Shown here piece after piece: positions 25,809 to 34,905 of a stretch of DNA of 64,000 bases. The stretch lies in contig JAEELM010000025.1 in NCBI GenBank assembly GCA_016282685.1, positions 62,001 through 126,000 on the forward strand, given 5' to 3'. The stretch comes from Elusimicrobiaceae bacterium. Lineage in GTDB: Bacteria; Elusimicrobiota; Elusimicrobia; Elusimicrobiales; Elusimicrobiaceae. The position numbers and the translations under genes are program-made. The notes beneath the pieces were generated by a model. That model made no database searches, was not told the origin of the DNA, and saw nothing but the letters and a program-made list of their open reading frames with translations. Numbering within the stretch: position 1 is the stretch's first letter; each line of letters opens with the position of its first letter.

Positions 25809-27023
25809 ATGGATTTCACACAAGCGTTTATTCAAATCTGGCACACTACCGGACTATACAACATGGCATGGCAACAAGGCGTGATGATTGCGGTGTGCTG
25901 TTTCTTGCTATGGTTAGGTATCAAAAAACAATTTGAGCCGCTTTTGCTGGTTCCTATTGCTTTCGGTGGCATCTTAGCCAACATTCCTATGCCTCCGGGA
26001 GAAATGATTGCCAGCTTATCTACCACTATGGTAGATCCCTCTACGGGTGAAGTGATGACTACCTTCGGCGGCTTTTTAGGAATTATTTTCCATGCCGGTA
26101 TTGACACGGGATTATTCCCGCTATTCATCTTCATGGCTGTTGGTGCCATGACAGATTTTGGGCCTTTAATTGCCAACCCTAAAATGGCCTTATTGGGGGG
26201 AGCTGCCCAGTTTGGTATCTTTGCTACACTCATTGGTGCTGTAGCTTTGTCTTACATTTACATAGGGGACAAACAACTCTTTGCTTTCGGATTAAAGGAA
26301 GCTGCTTCTATTGGAATTATCGGTGGCGCAGATGGCCCGACATCCATTTACCTTACAACGCGCCTTGCCCCGCAATTGCTGGGTTCTATTGCCGTGGCAG
26401 CTTATTCTTATATGGCGTTGGTCCCCGTAATTCAACCCCCTATTATGAAGTTGCTTACTACGGATGCCGAACGCAAAATCCGCATGACACAACTTCGCCC
26501 CGTTTCCAAACGTGAAAAAATCTTATTTCCACTGGTTATTTTGATCTTATGTGCTCTCTTGTTGCCTTCTGCGGCTCCGTTAATTGGCTGTTTAACATTC
26601 GGCAATTTAGTCAAAGAATCCGGAGTGGCGGAACGATTGTCTAAAACATTGCAAAATGAATTTTGCAATATCGTAACCATCTTACTTGGGTTATCGGTAG
26701 GATCCAAGTTACAGTACGACCATTTCCTGACCACCGAAACACTGGGGATTTTAGTGTTAGGTGTTATTGCCTTCTCTGTAGCCACCGCTTCAGGGGTATT
26801 ATTGGCAAAATTCATGAACGTATTGAGCAAAGAAAAAATCAACCCACTCATTGGATCGGCAGGTGTATCCGCTGTTCCTATGGCGGCCCGCGTTTCCAAC
26901 AAAGTAGGTTTGGAATATGATAAACAGAACTACCTGTTGATGCACGCCATGGGGCCCAACGTGGCCGGAGTTATTGGAAGTGCTGTAGCGGCAGGTGTGT
27001 TACTGGCACTCTTAGGAAAATAA
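25809..27023 (+). CDS. oadB: sodium-translocating decarboxylase beta subunit
   Basis: 404 residues, polytopic, with the family hallmark [17 protein letters not shown] (D175 is the ion-site aspartate) and [17 protein letters not shown]. It decarboxylates carboxybiotin and exports sodium ions, so the cell can build a sodium gradient from fermentation. AGGAGG lies just before the ATG. The unit ends at a strong hairpin at 27034-27072. Confidence 0.95.
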   Translation: MDFTQAFIQIWHTTGLYNMAWQQGVMIAVCCFLLWLGIKKQFEPLLLVPIAFGGILANIPMPPGEMIASLSTTMVDPSTGEVMTTFGGFLGIIFHAGIDTGLFPLFIFMAVGAMTDFGPLIANPKMALLGGAAQFGIFATLIGAVALSYIYIGDKQLFAFGLKEAASIGIIGGADGPTSIYLTTRLAPQLLGSIAVAAYSYMALVPVIQPPIMKLLTTDAERKIRMTQLRPVSKREKILFPLVILILCALLLPSAAPLIGCLTFGNLVKESGVAERLSKTLQNEFCNIVTILLGLSVGSKLQYDHFLTTETLGILVLGVIAFSVATASGVLLAKFMNVLSKEKINPLIGSAGVSAVPMAARVSNKVGLEYDKQNYLLMHAMGPNVAGVIGSAVAAGVLLALLGK

Positions 27024-27033
27024 TAATTTCCAT

Positions 27034-27072
27034 TAAAGAGGGGGAAGAATCAATTATTCTTCCCCCTCTTTA
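27034..27072. terminator. bidirectional intrinsic terminator
   Basis: A 17-bp perfect stem (AAAGAGGGGGAAGAAT and its complement, plus one outer pair) has a five-base CAATT loop and lies between the convergent oadB and nth genes. Confidence 0.95.
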
Positions 27073-27081
27073 TTTATGAAA

Positions 27082-27723
27082 TTAACTACTTGTCGTAACC
27101 CCTTTTCGAGGACACAATTTAGCTAAACCGCAACAAGAGCATGCTGGTTTGCGCGCATTGCATATTTGCCGGCCATGTAAGATAAGCGCAATTGCCAACC
27201 AGCCCCAATATTCGTAAGGGATTATTTTGGTAAGATCTTTCTCCACTTTTACCGGATCAGTTTGTTGGGTGAGTCCCAGACGTTTAGCCAAACGTTTTAC
27301 ATGTGTATCTACTACTATTCCGGCAGGCTTTTTGAAATAATCGCCCAACATTACATTAGCTGTTTTACGAGCTACTCCGCGCAATGTGAGTAAATCGTCC
27401 ATATTCTGCGGCACTTCCCCACCGTATGTAGAACAAATCCGTTTGGACATTTCAATTAAAGAAACGGCCTTGCTATGGTAGAAACCGGCCGAGTGAATAA
27501 TTTTTTCCACATCACTTAGTTTGGCTTTTGCTAAATCTTGTACAGTAGAATATTTTGCAAATAAATGAGGAGTAATCGTATTTACACGAGCATCTGTACA
27601 CTGGGCAGACAAAATTACGGCACACAACAGTTCCCACGCATTGTGGTGGTGCAGGGGAATAACGTGTTTGGGATATAATTTTTTAAGGGCCTTGAGCAAG
27701 GCCATAACTTGCGTTTTAGTCAT
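27082..27723 (-). CDS. nth: endonuclease III
   Basis: 213 residues from the ATG at 27723; an in-frame ATG ten codons earlier lies deeper in znuB and adds nothing family-like. The helix-hairpin-helix-GPD core has catalytic K120 in RGVARKTAN and D139 in VVDTHVKR. A C-terminal 4Fe-4S loop has the spacing C-x6-C-x2-C-x5-C. It removes oxidised pyrimidines in base excision repair. It overlaps the 3' end of znuB by eight bases, so it travels with the metal transport genes, an arrangement without obvious functional meaning. Confidence 0.95.
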   Translation of the reverse strand: MTKTQVMALLKALKKLYPKHVIPLHHHNAWELLCAVILSAQCTDARVNTITPHLFAKYSTVQDLAKAKLSDVEKIIHSAGFYHSKAVSLIEMSKRICSTYGGEVPQNMDDLLTLRGVARKTANVMLGDYFKKPAGIVVDTHVKRLAKRLGLTQQTDPVKVEKDLTKIIPYEYWGWLAIALILHGRQICNARKPACSCCGLAKLCPRKGVTTSS

Positions 27724-28531
27724 GTGATTTTTTTCCAAATTTGCTGAACACATAACTGCCGGATAGAAACAATAAATTTATTAAAATAATGGAGGCCCCT
27801 GAAGGAATATCCCATAAAAAAGATATATAAATGCCTACCCATACGCTGATTACACCAAAACATACCGCCCATCCAAGCACCTGTCTAAACGTACGAGAAA
27901 CAAGCAAGGCCGCTACTGGGGGAATTATCAACAAAGCAGAAATTAAGAAAATTCCCACTACCTTAAAAGCAAGCACCACCGCTATCGAGGTTACCATGAT
28001 TAATCCCGTGTTTAATAAGGATACATTAATACCACGCGTTTTGGCAAAGGGCTCATCAAAACAAGCTGACGTAAAATCTCTATAAAATAGACGAAGCAAT
28101 ACCAATATAACCAGTAACAACAAACCACATAAAACAGCTTCCGCAGCGGAAACGGTAAGAATGCTTCCAAACAGATAACTCAATAAATCGGTATTAAATC
28201 CTCCGGCCAGGGCCGTAATAAGCAGCCCCACCGATAAACCTGCGGCACTCACTATTCCAATAGCTGCATCTCCGTAGATACGAACTTTTTGAACCAATTT
28301 CATGATACCCAAAGAAGAAAGAAGGACAACCGGAACAGACATATAAACAGGTTGGGTAGAAGTAACCAAGGCAAGGGCAACCCCTGTTAGACACACATGG
28401 CTCATTCCATCGCCAATAAGAGAAAGCCTCTTTAATACCAAAAATACACCTAATAGTGCGCAAGCAGCTGCTACCAACGTACCGGCTACCAAACCTTTTT
28501 GTACAAAACCATAACTCAAAAATTCTATCAT
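27716..28531 (-). CDS. znuB: zinc/manganese ABC transporter permease
   Basis: 271 residues with about eight membrane helices, typical of the ABC-3 family (GDGMSHVCLTGVALAL near 45-60; DFTSACFDEPFAKTRGI in the middle). The start at 28531 is set by an ATGA overlap with znuC and an AGGAG site eight bases upstream; the open frame further upstream is znuC sequence in another phase. It forms the inner-membrane channel for the ion delivered by ZnuA. Confidence 0.92.
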   Translation of the reverse strand: MIEFLSYGFVQKGLVAGTLVAAACALLGVFLVLKRLSLIGDGMSHVCLTGVALALVTSTQPVYMSVPVVLLSSLGIMKLVQKVRIYGDAAIGIVSAAGLSVGLLITALAGGFNTDLLSYLFGSILTVSAAEAVLCGLLLLVILVLLRLFYRDFTSACFDEPFAKTRGINVSLLNTGLIMVTSIAVVLAFKVVGIFLISALLIIPPVAALLVSRTFRQVLGWAVCFGVISVWVGIYISFLWDIPSGASIILINLLFLSGSYVFSKFGKKSHD

Positions 28532-29319
28532 TTGCCACACTCCTGGCACGTTCCTCCCAACGGGCAATGCCCGTGTTGATTGTGCAGATGGTCAATAGTA
28601 TGCTGGGCAAAAGCGCCTAATTTTTCAGCTACTGCCTTGGAATGGCAGAATTCCTCTTTTGTTCCAAAAAAGACAACTGTTTTATCCACGTACATAAATT
28701 TAGAAATATATTTTCCCACTTCACCGGTATCGTGTGTAATAAGCAGAATTGTTGTATGATATTTTTGGTTAAGTTGGGCAAGTAAATCAAAAAACATTTC
28801 CCGGCTAGTACCATCCAAAGCCGTAGAAGGCTCATCTAAAATCAATACCTCCGGTTGGCTTACCAATGCCCGAGCGAGCAAAACACGTTGTTGTTGGCCG
28901 ATTGATAAATCATGAAATATTTTACCGGCGTATTGCCGTGTATTGGTTTGTTGCATAGCCGCATATACCTGCTTCAGTTCCCCTACTGACACACCGCTAC
29001 CGTGATGGTCCGTTAGCCCCATTAGTACTACTTCTTGGGCCGAAACAGGGAAACGAGCTTGGGATACCGGACTTTTTTGAGCCAAATACCCTATTTTATG
29101 CCATGCATTAAATTGCTTCAAAGGGGTACCAAATAGTTCAATTTTTCCCCTTCCTCTTTCCAAACCTAACATCACTTTAAGTAAAGTGGTTTTCCCGCCG
29201 CCGTTGGGGCCAATAATGCCCACGTAATCTCCACTCTGCACGTCAAACGACACATTTTCCAGCACCGGCACCCGTGTATAAGCAAAGCTTACTTTTTCTG
29301 CTTTTAAAACGCTGGACAT
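28528..29319 (-). CDS. znuC: zinc/manganese ABC transporter ATPase with His/Cys-rich tail
   Basis: 263 residues. Walker A GPNGGGKTT, signature LSIGQQQR, Walker B VLILDEP and the ITHD switch are intact. The last 24 residues hold five His and three Cys (for example HLHNQHGHC and CQEC), a likely metal-binding tail that is typical of transporters for zinc or a similar metal. It overlaps znuA by 16 bases and znuB by four. The tail is encoded just before the znuB start. Confidence 0.93.
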   Translation of the reverse strand: MSSVLKAEKVSFAYTRVPVLENVSFDVQSGDYVGIIGPNGGGKTTLLKVMLGLERGRGKIELFGTPLKQFNAWHKIGYLAQKSPVSQARFPVSAQEVVLMGLTDHHGSGVSVGELKQVYAAMQQTNTRQYAGKIFHDLSIGQQQRVLLARALVSQPEVLILDEPSTALDGTSREMFFDLLAQLNQKYHTTILLITHDTGEVGKYISKFMYVDKTVVFFGTKEEFCHSKAVAEKLGAFAQHTIDHLHNQHGHCPLGGTCQECGK

Positions 29320-30218
29320 TGCAGCCCCCTCTTCAAGCTATCCAAATTACGACGCATCAGTTCCACATAGGTCACATTATTTTCAAAATCTTGTTTAGAA
29401 ATATGTTCAATAGGATACAAAGGCAGAATAGTTACGTCTGTTTCCCGTGCCACCACTTCGGCCAATCGGCCAGAAACCATATTTTCCGTAAAAATAGCTT
29501 TCAATCCTTGACGTTTTATATCTCGAGTCAAGCCAATCAATTTTTTAACAGAATGTTCCCCTTCGTGCGAAGTGCCGGACAAAGTGGTTAACTGTAATCC
29601 ATACGGAATAAGTAAATTTTCAAAGGCCAAATGCCCAATATGTACTACCTTTCGATAACGACAATGTTTTAGTGAAGTAGCAAAATCTTGCTGCAAGCGG
29701 TAAATATCACTCTTAAAACGGTTTAAATTTTGCGTGTAATTTTTCGCAAATTGCGGGCAAATTTCTTTCAAAAATTCTGTTATATTTTCTGCCAAAATCG
29801 GCATATTTTCCAAACGCATCCAAATATGAGGATCTGGCGTTTGCTCTACTGAATCCGCTAAACGTAGCAAACGGGTATTTTCCCCCGCATTTTTTGCTAG
29901 ATCCAAAGCCCAAGGTTCCAAATCATCTGAAATATAAATAAATCCATTAGTCTGCTTTAAAGCTACTAGCGTTCCGGGTGTCGGTTCAAAAGAATGTGGT
30001 TCCGCACCAGGTGGTAAAATCATTTCCACTGATACTGTATTCCCAGATAATTGCCGCACTAATGTATAAGGCACATACCCAGAAACAATAATCTTTGCCT
30101 GTGCTTTTTGAGCATGCGAATTTTGTTGTGTCCGGTAGGAATGAATTAAAACCAAACACATAAATAACCCAATCAATAACATAAAACCAGCACAAATCCA
30201 GGCAATTTTCTTTTTCAT
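29304..30218 (-). CDS. znuA: zinc/manganese-binding periplasmic protein
   Basis: 304 residues. An N-terminal hydrophobic segment (about 5-26) acts as signal or anchor; no good lipobox is seen. Cluster A-I fold residues H75 (PHSFEP), H131 (DPHIWM) and H193/H196 (HIGHLAF), with an acidic residue near 265, form the expected metal site. The His-rich loop common in zinc-specific members is absent, so manganese remains possible. The gene begins after a -10 box with no leader, divergent from the EamA gene. Confidence 0.88.
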   Translation of the reverse strand: MKKKIAWICAGFMLLIGLFMCLVLIHSYRTQQNSHAQKAQAKIIVSGYVPYTLVRQLSGNTVSVEMILPPGAEPHSFEPTPGTLVALKQTNGFIYISDDLEPWALDLAKNAGENTRLLRLADSVEQTPDPHIWMRLENMPILAENITEFLKEICPQFAKNYTQNLNRFKSDIYRLQQDFATSLKHCRYRKVVHIGHLAFENLLIPYGLQLTTLSGTSHEGEHSVKKLIGLTRDIKRQGLKAIFTENMVSGRLAEVVARETDVTILPLYPIEHISKQDFENNVTYVELMRRNLDSLKRGLQCPAF

Positions 30219-30224
30219 AATTAT

Positions 30225-30230
30225 ATTATA
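30225..30230 (-). promoter_or_regulatory. -10 box, leaderless type, for znuA
   Basis: On the minus strand TATAAT ends exactly six bases before the znuA ATG. There is no extended TG and no Shine-Dalgarno sequence. I could not recognise a clear Zur or MntR operator around it. Confidence 0.6.
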
Positions 30231-30291
30231 CGATTTTCAAACCTTTCAGGAAATTGACAAAATTTATATAATACAAATAGGAGGAAAAATT

Positions 30292-31185
30292 ATGGCTTAT
30301 TTTTTAGCTTTTTGTTTAGCATTATGTTGGGGAACTGCCTTTTTAGCTTCTAAAAATATCGTAGAAGTTTTACCCCCCTATTGGGGTACTTTTTATCGCG
30401 TGCTTGCAGGGCTTTTATTTTTTGCTATCTTATATGGAATAAGAAGAAAAAATTTAAAATGTCCGCTCAAAGAATTGTGGCGTCCCTGGGCCATTGGTCT
30501 ATTGCTCATCTTGATCCCCTTTGCGGCAATGTCTTGGGGCCAACGTTTTGTAGCACCTACTATCGGCGGTATTTTTAACGGAACCGTACCCATATGGAGT
30601 TTCATAATGGGAGCCATCTTACTAAAAGGAGTAGACCGCTTTACCTGGCGACGCGCAGCCGGAGTTACGATAGGTTTGTTAGGATTATTGATTATCATGT
30701 ACCCGGTAATTAGCGGTATCTCTTTGGAAAGCGGAAAAATGGCTATTTACGGTTGCTTAGCTTTGCTACTCATGGCATGGTCGTACAGTTTAGGCAATGT
30801 GCTCACCAAAAAAATTATGGTGGATAGCAATGCGGTAGGATTAGAGGCTAATACCTTCCATCAATACTTGTTTTCAACCATTGTGCTACTGTTAATTTCA
30901 CTTTGCATGGAGCCAACCCCTGCGTGGAGTGCGTTTAATACCAAAGTGACTCTCTCCATTATAAGTGCGGGTGTATTTTCCTCTGCAGTGGCCTTCTTAT
31001 TGATGGTAGAACTTATCAAACGTTGGGGTGCTACACGCATGGCATCCGTTACTTATTTTACTCCGGTAATTGCCATGTTTAGCGATATGATTGTCCGAGG
31101 AAGAATGCCCAATCGCTTTGAATTAATCGGCTTATGCTTTATTTTTGTCAGCTTATGGCTTATCCAGAAAAAAGTAGAAGCTTAA
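30292..31185 (+). CDS. EamA (drug/metabolite) family transporter
   Basis: 297 residues, about ten membrane helices in two EamA repeats, with the typical GTAFLASK start and a second-half GVFSSAVAFLLMVELIKRWGATRMA motif. The substrate cannot be predicted. AGGAGG lies nine bases before the ATG, so it has an ordinary leader. It is followed by a hairpin at 31214-31243. Confidence 0.9.
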   Translation: MAYFLAFCLALCWGTAFLASKNIVEVLPPYWGTFYRVLAGLLFFAILYGIRRKNLKCPLKELWRPWAIGLLLILIPFAAMSWGQRFVAPTIGGIFNGTVPIWSFIMGAILLKGVDRFTWRRAAGVTIGLLGLLIIMYPVISGISLESGKMAIYGCLALLLMAWSYSLGNVLTKKIMVDSNAVGLEANTFHQYLFSTIVLLLISLCMEPTPAWSAFNTKVTLSIISAGVFSSAVAFLLMVELIKRWGATRMASVTYFTPVIAMFSDMIVRGRMPNRFELIGLCFIFVSLWLIQKKVEA

Positions 31186-31213
31186 AGAATTTTCAGCAGC
31201 ATAGCAAAAGTGT

Positions 31214-31243
31214 CTCCCCCAAAAAATTTTGGGGGAGTTTGTT
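31214..31243 (+). terminator. probable intrinsic terminator
   Basis: An 11-bp stem, CTCCCCCAAAA and its complement, closes on two As. It is followed by a short TTTGTT tract, so efficiency may be moderate. Confidence 0.75.
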
Positions 31244-31445
31244 AAGATAGCACTCCTAATTTCTGCGGTTCAATCCAACGCTTACAAAAGACCAAAATCA
31301 GCTCCTTTTAATGGCCAAGAAAGACTCTTTTCCATCGAAATAACGAATTACAAACAAACAAAACCTGCTCTCGCTACCAAAAAATGGTAAAATGTAGGGG
31401 TATAAAATGACTAATTAGAAAATGTAAACAGGGTGAGGTTTTAAT
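31244..31445. other. intergenic region upstream of the DUF4912-GH57 pair
   Basis: About 200 bases without a gene. A TATAAA at 31401-31406 could be a -10 with a leader of about 35 bases, and GTGAGG at 31433-31438 is the ribosome-binding site of the next gene. A small inverted repeat (TACC...GGTA) lies near 31376-31390. Nothing else was recognised. Confidence 0.45.
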
Positions 31446-32318
31446 ATGGAACAAAATTTATCGTCAGCGACTTTGGTTAGACCCATTGTCAAAGACCCGC
31501 AGGCCGAAATGGACGTTCCTACCGGCTATGGTAAAACGGAGAGTTACTTACTTCCAAAAGATCCGGCATGGATGTTTCTTTTTTGGGAAATTACCCAAGG
31601 AACGTTTGATTATTTAAGAAGCCAATACGGAGAAGAAACCCTAAAGCAAGCCCGTACCATCATCCGCTTGCATGACGTAACCGGGGTTCCTTTTTTCAAT
31701 GGAAACAATTCCGTAGAATACTACGATATGCCCGTTATTTTTGAAGCACGCAGCTGGTATATTAATGTGCCGAAAACGGGGCGTTCCTACATTGCAGATT
31801 TAGGTTATTTAACAGCGGACGGACATTTTATTTTAGTATCACGTAGCAACCTAACTTCCGTACCGCCCGGTCACATTTCCGATATAATTGATGACAAATG
31901 GATGATTGTGGAAGGCGATTTCCAAAAATTGTTAAAACTTTCGGGTGCTGATTATATCGGTTTGGGCTCCAGCGAACGAATGCAGGTAGTCAGCCAGCAT
32001 TGGAAATTGACAGAGCTTACTTCTTCCGGCTCTTCCACTTCCTGGTCTTCCTTTGCTCTGCACTTAGATAAAGTGCAAGAAGAGGAGGAAGATATTTGGC
32101 TGGAAGCTGATTGTGAGATTATCATCTATGGTTCTGCCTCCAAAAACGCCATCGTATCTATTAATGGGAAAGACATTGAACTAAAAGATGGGAAATTTTC
32201 TATTCGCCAACACTTATCCGCTGGCAGCGTGGTAGATTTGCCTATTCGCGCGCGTAACGCTAAAGGCGATAAAACGCGTCAAATTATGATTAAGGCTCTG
32301 CGCGAGCAAGGAAAATAA
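31446..32318 (+). CDS. DUF4912 domain protein paired with GH57 enzyme
   Basis: 290 residues. The DUF4912 domain (about 20-150) has DPAWMFLFWEIT near its start and the RSWYINVPKTGRSYIADLGY motif. The C-terminal 70 residues look like a small beta-sandwich (DCEIIIYGSA, VSINGKDIEL). DUF4912 genes are known to sit next to GH57 (DUF1957) genes in several phyla, which suggests a role in alpha-glucan metabolism, but no activity is assigned. It ends one base before the GH57 start. Confidence 0.8.
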   Translation: MEQNLSSATLVRPIVKDPQAEMDVPTGYGKTESYLLPKDPAWMFLFWEITQGTFDYLRSQYGEETLKQARTIIRLHDVTGVPFFNGNNSVEYYDMPVIFEARSWYINVPKTGRSYIADLGYLTADGHFILVSRSNLTSVPPGHISDIIDDKWMIVEGDFQKLLKLSGADYIGLGSSERMQVVSQHWKLTELTSSGSSTSWSSFALHLDKVQEEEEDIWLEADCEIIIYGSASKNAIVSINGKDIELKDGKFSIRQHLSAGSVVDLPIRARNAKGDKTRQIMIKALREQGK

Positions 32319-32319
32319 T

Positions 32320-33942
32320 ATGGGGAATGAAAAGGGTTATTTAGCACTGGTATTGCACGCACACTTGCCGTTTATCAAACATCCGGAATACCCGGATTTC
32401 TTGGAAGAAGATTGGTTTTATGAGGACATGGTAGAAACGTACATTCCTCTGCTAAATGTATTTGAAAACTTAACAGAGGAAGGCGTTGATTTTCGCTTAA
32501 CCATGTCTCTCACGCCTCCATTGTGCAACATGATGGCGGACCCATTGTTGACGAACCGTTTCTCTCGTTATTTGAATCAACGGGTTGAATTATCCGAAAA
32601 AGAATTACACCGTACAGCCGGAACGGAATTTGAAGCTGTGGCACGGATGTATTTTGACAAATTCCGCCGCTATAAAGATTTATTTGAAAACCGCTATCAC
32701 CGCAATGTTTTGGAAGGATTTAAAAAATTTCAAGACATGGGCAAATTGGAAATTATTACCTGTTGCGCTACTCATGGATACTTGCCCTTAATGGTACACA
32801 AAGAAAGCGTCAATGCCCAAATTAAAATTGCCGCACAAGATTATCGCAGTCGCTTTGGGCGCAACCCTCGCGGAATTTGGCTGGCAGAATGCGCCTATAA
32901 CCCCGGTGACGATAAATTCCTGCGTGATGAAGGAATCCGTTTCTTCTTCACGGAATCTCACGGGATTTTACACGGAACTCCCCGCCCTAAATATGGTATT
33001 TATGCTCCGGTTTATTGTCCCAATACAGGGGTGGCTGCTTTTGCACGCGATATGGAATCAGCCCAACAAGTTTGGAGTGCCGAATCAGGTTATCCCGGTG
33101 ATGCCCGCTACCGAGAATTTTACCGCGATTTAGGGTATGATTTGGACTACGACTATATTAAACCCTATTTACATTCTGATGGTGTCCGTCGCAATATCGG
33201 AATGAAATACCACAAAATTACCGGGAAAGTCTCCCTTAACCAAAAACGGGCTTATAATCCCGCAGAAGCACGGGAAGTGGCTGCCCAACATGCAGGCAAC
33301 TTCATGTTCAACCGCCAAAAACAAATTGAATATCTCAGCACAATTATTGACCGTAAACCGTTAGTAGTTTCCATGTATGATGCGGAACTTTACGGCCACT
33401 GGTGGTATGAAGGAATTGATTTCCTGGAATATTTATTTAAGAAAATTTACTACGACCAAGATGAAATCAAACTCATTACTCCTATGGAGTACTTGTCCAT
33501 ATACCCGGAAAACCAGATTGTACAACCGTCTATGTCTTCCTGGGGGGATAAAGGATATCATGAAGTTTGGCTCAATAGTGGCAACGACTGGATTTATCGT
33601 CACCTAATTAAATCGGCTGAACGCATGATGGAATTGGCTAACCGCTTCCCCAATGCACAGGGGCTTTTGCGTCGTGCGTTGAACCAGTTGGCACGTGAAT
33701 TGGTATTAATGCAATCTTCGGATTGGGCTTTCTTAATGACAACCGGAACGGCTAAGGAGTATTCCACCAAACGTACCAAAGACCACGTAAAGCGTTTTAA
33801 TGAGCTTTATGAACAAATACAAGGCAATCGCATCAACGAGGCCTATGTGTACGAGTTAGAATTGAAAGATTCCATTTTTCAACAAATAGATTATAATGTC
33901 TATTCCAGCGCGGCTAAAGAAGCCGTTTTGGCTAAGTATTAA
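32320..33942 (+). CDS. GH57 family 1,4-alpha-glucan branching enzyme
   Basis: 540 residues. The GH57 barrel starts with LVLHAHLPFIKHPE; nucleophile E190 is in GIWLAECAYNPG and acid/base D354 is in SMYDAELYGHWW. The C-terminal DUF1957-type helical region matches GH57 branching enzymes, which create alpha-1,6 branches in glycogen-like polymers (family knowledge). Alternative: an alpha-amylase of the same family. There is no signal peptide, so it acts in the cytoplasm. CAAGGAAA precedes the ATG, and a terminator follows. Confidence 0.88.
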   Translation: MGNEKGYLALVLHAHLPFIKHPEYPDFLEEDWFYEDMVETYIPLLNVFENLTEEGVDFRLTMSLTPPLCNMMADPLLTNRFSRYLNQRVELSEKELHRTAGTEFEAVARMYFDKFRRYKDLFENRYHRNVLEGFKKFQDMGKLEIITCCATHGYLPLMVHKESVNAQIKIAAQDYRSRFGRNPRGIWLAECAYNPGDDKFLRDEGIRFFFTESHGILHGTPRPKYGIYAPVYCPNTGVAAFARDMESAQQVWSAESGYPGDARYREFYRDLGYDLDYDYIKPYLHSDGVRRNIGMKYHKITGKVSLNQKRAYNPAEAREVAAQHAGNFMFNRQKQIEYLSTIIDRKPLVVSMYDAELYGHWWYEGIDFLEYLFKKIYYDQDEIKLITPMEYLSIYPENQIVQPSMSSWGDKGYHEVWLNSGNDWIYRHLIKSAERMMELANRFPNAQGLLRRALNQLARELVLMQSSDWAFLMTTGTAKEYSTKRTKDHVKRFNELYEQIQGNRINEAYVYELELKDSIFQQIDYNVYSSAAKEAVLAKY

Positions 33943-33959
33943 TCTTTCATTATAACTCA

Positions 33960-33990
33960 CCCGCTCCCCTCTTACGGGAGCGGGTTTTTT
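33960..33990 (+). terminator. intrinsic terminator after the GH57 gene
   Basis: A 9-bp stem CCCGCTCCC/GGGAGCGGG with a seven-base loop is followed by six Ts. Confidence 0.95.
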
Positions 33991-34016
33991 ATACCCTAAA
34001 GGCCTATTTTCTTTCT

Positions 34017-34031
34017 AGGGCTAAAAGCCCT
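34017..34031 (+). other. small hairpin in the leader of the secreted unknown
   Basis: AGGGCT-AAA-AGCCCT forms a 6-bp stem about 48 bases before the ATG at 34079. It has no T-run. It may stabilise the leader or be a chance structure. Confidence 0.35.
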
Positions 34032-34078
34032 TGCTCTTACCAAAGAGAAAATTTAAAATAAGAAAAGGGAGGAGATTT

Positions 34079-34840
34079 ATGAAAAATTTACATCTATTAA
34101 AATCTATTTTTTTAACCGCAACAGTATTTTTGATAATGAATACCCCCATCGAAGCTCAGGTGATAAGAGGAGTCACTGAAAAAATATTAGGAGCAGGCCC
34201 GGAAGAATTGGCAGAAAATGTTACCCGTGCACTCCCACCCACAATAGCCTCTCGCGCCTGGTTAGCAGATACTCGAGCCACTCTACAAACCTCTTTTTTT
34301 ATAAAAGATATTTTAAGAAATAATATCCCCAAGGAAGTTTATACTCCCCAAATTCAACAAGCCAAAAGCGTTTACGCCCAAATAGCTGATTGGCAAAAAA
34401 ATCCGCCTGCCATCTCTCAGCTACAACAACAAATTCAATCTCTATCTTCCGTACAGGAAACGACCCGATATGTATGGCTGGGGATTTTAAAAAATCGATG
34501 GATTCCACAAGAAAAATATACCTATCTTCTTGAAAGAATGAAAAAATATTTTGATTTTGATACAGCCAATGATGCCGAAACAATTATCCTTACCGATAAA
34601 TTACTGGACAATCAACGCATCCAACTGCTTCGTACCACATACAATAGCTTTACAGACCGTTTAGAAAGGTTTTCAAAAGAACACCACCGCTTGCCTACTT
34701 CTTTATCCTTTGCAACTGCGGAAGAAAGAAGATTGTCTTCTGAATTGGACACATTTAGATTTTTCTTAGAAAAAGACAATTTTTATCCAATAAATATGTA
34801 TATAAAACGGATAAAAAATGTAATAGAAACATATCAATAA
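34079..34840 (+). CDS. secreted protein of unknown function
   Basis: 253 residues from the ATG at 34079, supported by a strong AGGGAGGAG site. The frame is open 16 codons upstream, but that stretch is basic and lies before the signal. The signal peptide is about 1-26 (LTATVFLIMN...IEA). The rest is mainly helical and hydrophilic with Gln-rich repeats, and includes HHRLPTSLSF and a final helical pair. I do not recognise a family. It stands alone between two terminators, so it is a single-gene unit that is probably well translated. Confidence 0.65.
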   Translation: MKNLHLLKSIFLTATVFLIMNTPIEAQVIRGVTEKILGAGPEELAENVTRALPPTIASRAWLADTRATLQTSFFIKDILRNNIPKEVYTPQIQQAKSVYAQIADWQKNPPAISQLQQQIQSLSSVQETTRYVWLGILKNRWIPQEKYTYLLERMKKYFDFDTANDAETIILTDKLLDNQRIQLLRTTYNSFTDRLERFSKEHHRLPTSLSFATAEERRLSSELDTFRFFLEKDNFYPINMYIKRIKNVIETYQ

Positions 34841-34864
34841 ATACAAAATATTTTACCTATAACA

Positions 34865-34890
34865 AAAACCCCGGCAAAAGCCGGGGTTTT
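34865..34890. terminator. bidirectional intrinsic terminator
   Basis: An 11-bp stem AAAACCCCGGC and its complement around an AAAA tetraloop lies between the plus-strand secreted unknown and greA on the minus strand. Confidence 0.95.
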
Positions 34891-34905
34891 GAATGGTTTT
34901 TCACT

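Noticed and set aside
30254-30272. TTGACA followed by TATAAT upstream of the EamA gene, resembling a perfect sigma-70 promoter.
   Set aside because: Only seven bases separate the two hexamers, far from the 16-18 needed, so they cannot be one promoter. TATAAT alone may still serve as a -10.
30219-30291. A Zur or MntR operator between znuA and the EamA gene.
   Set aside because: The region is AT-rich with partial symmetry, but I could not find a palindrome that matches known boxes well enough.
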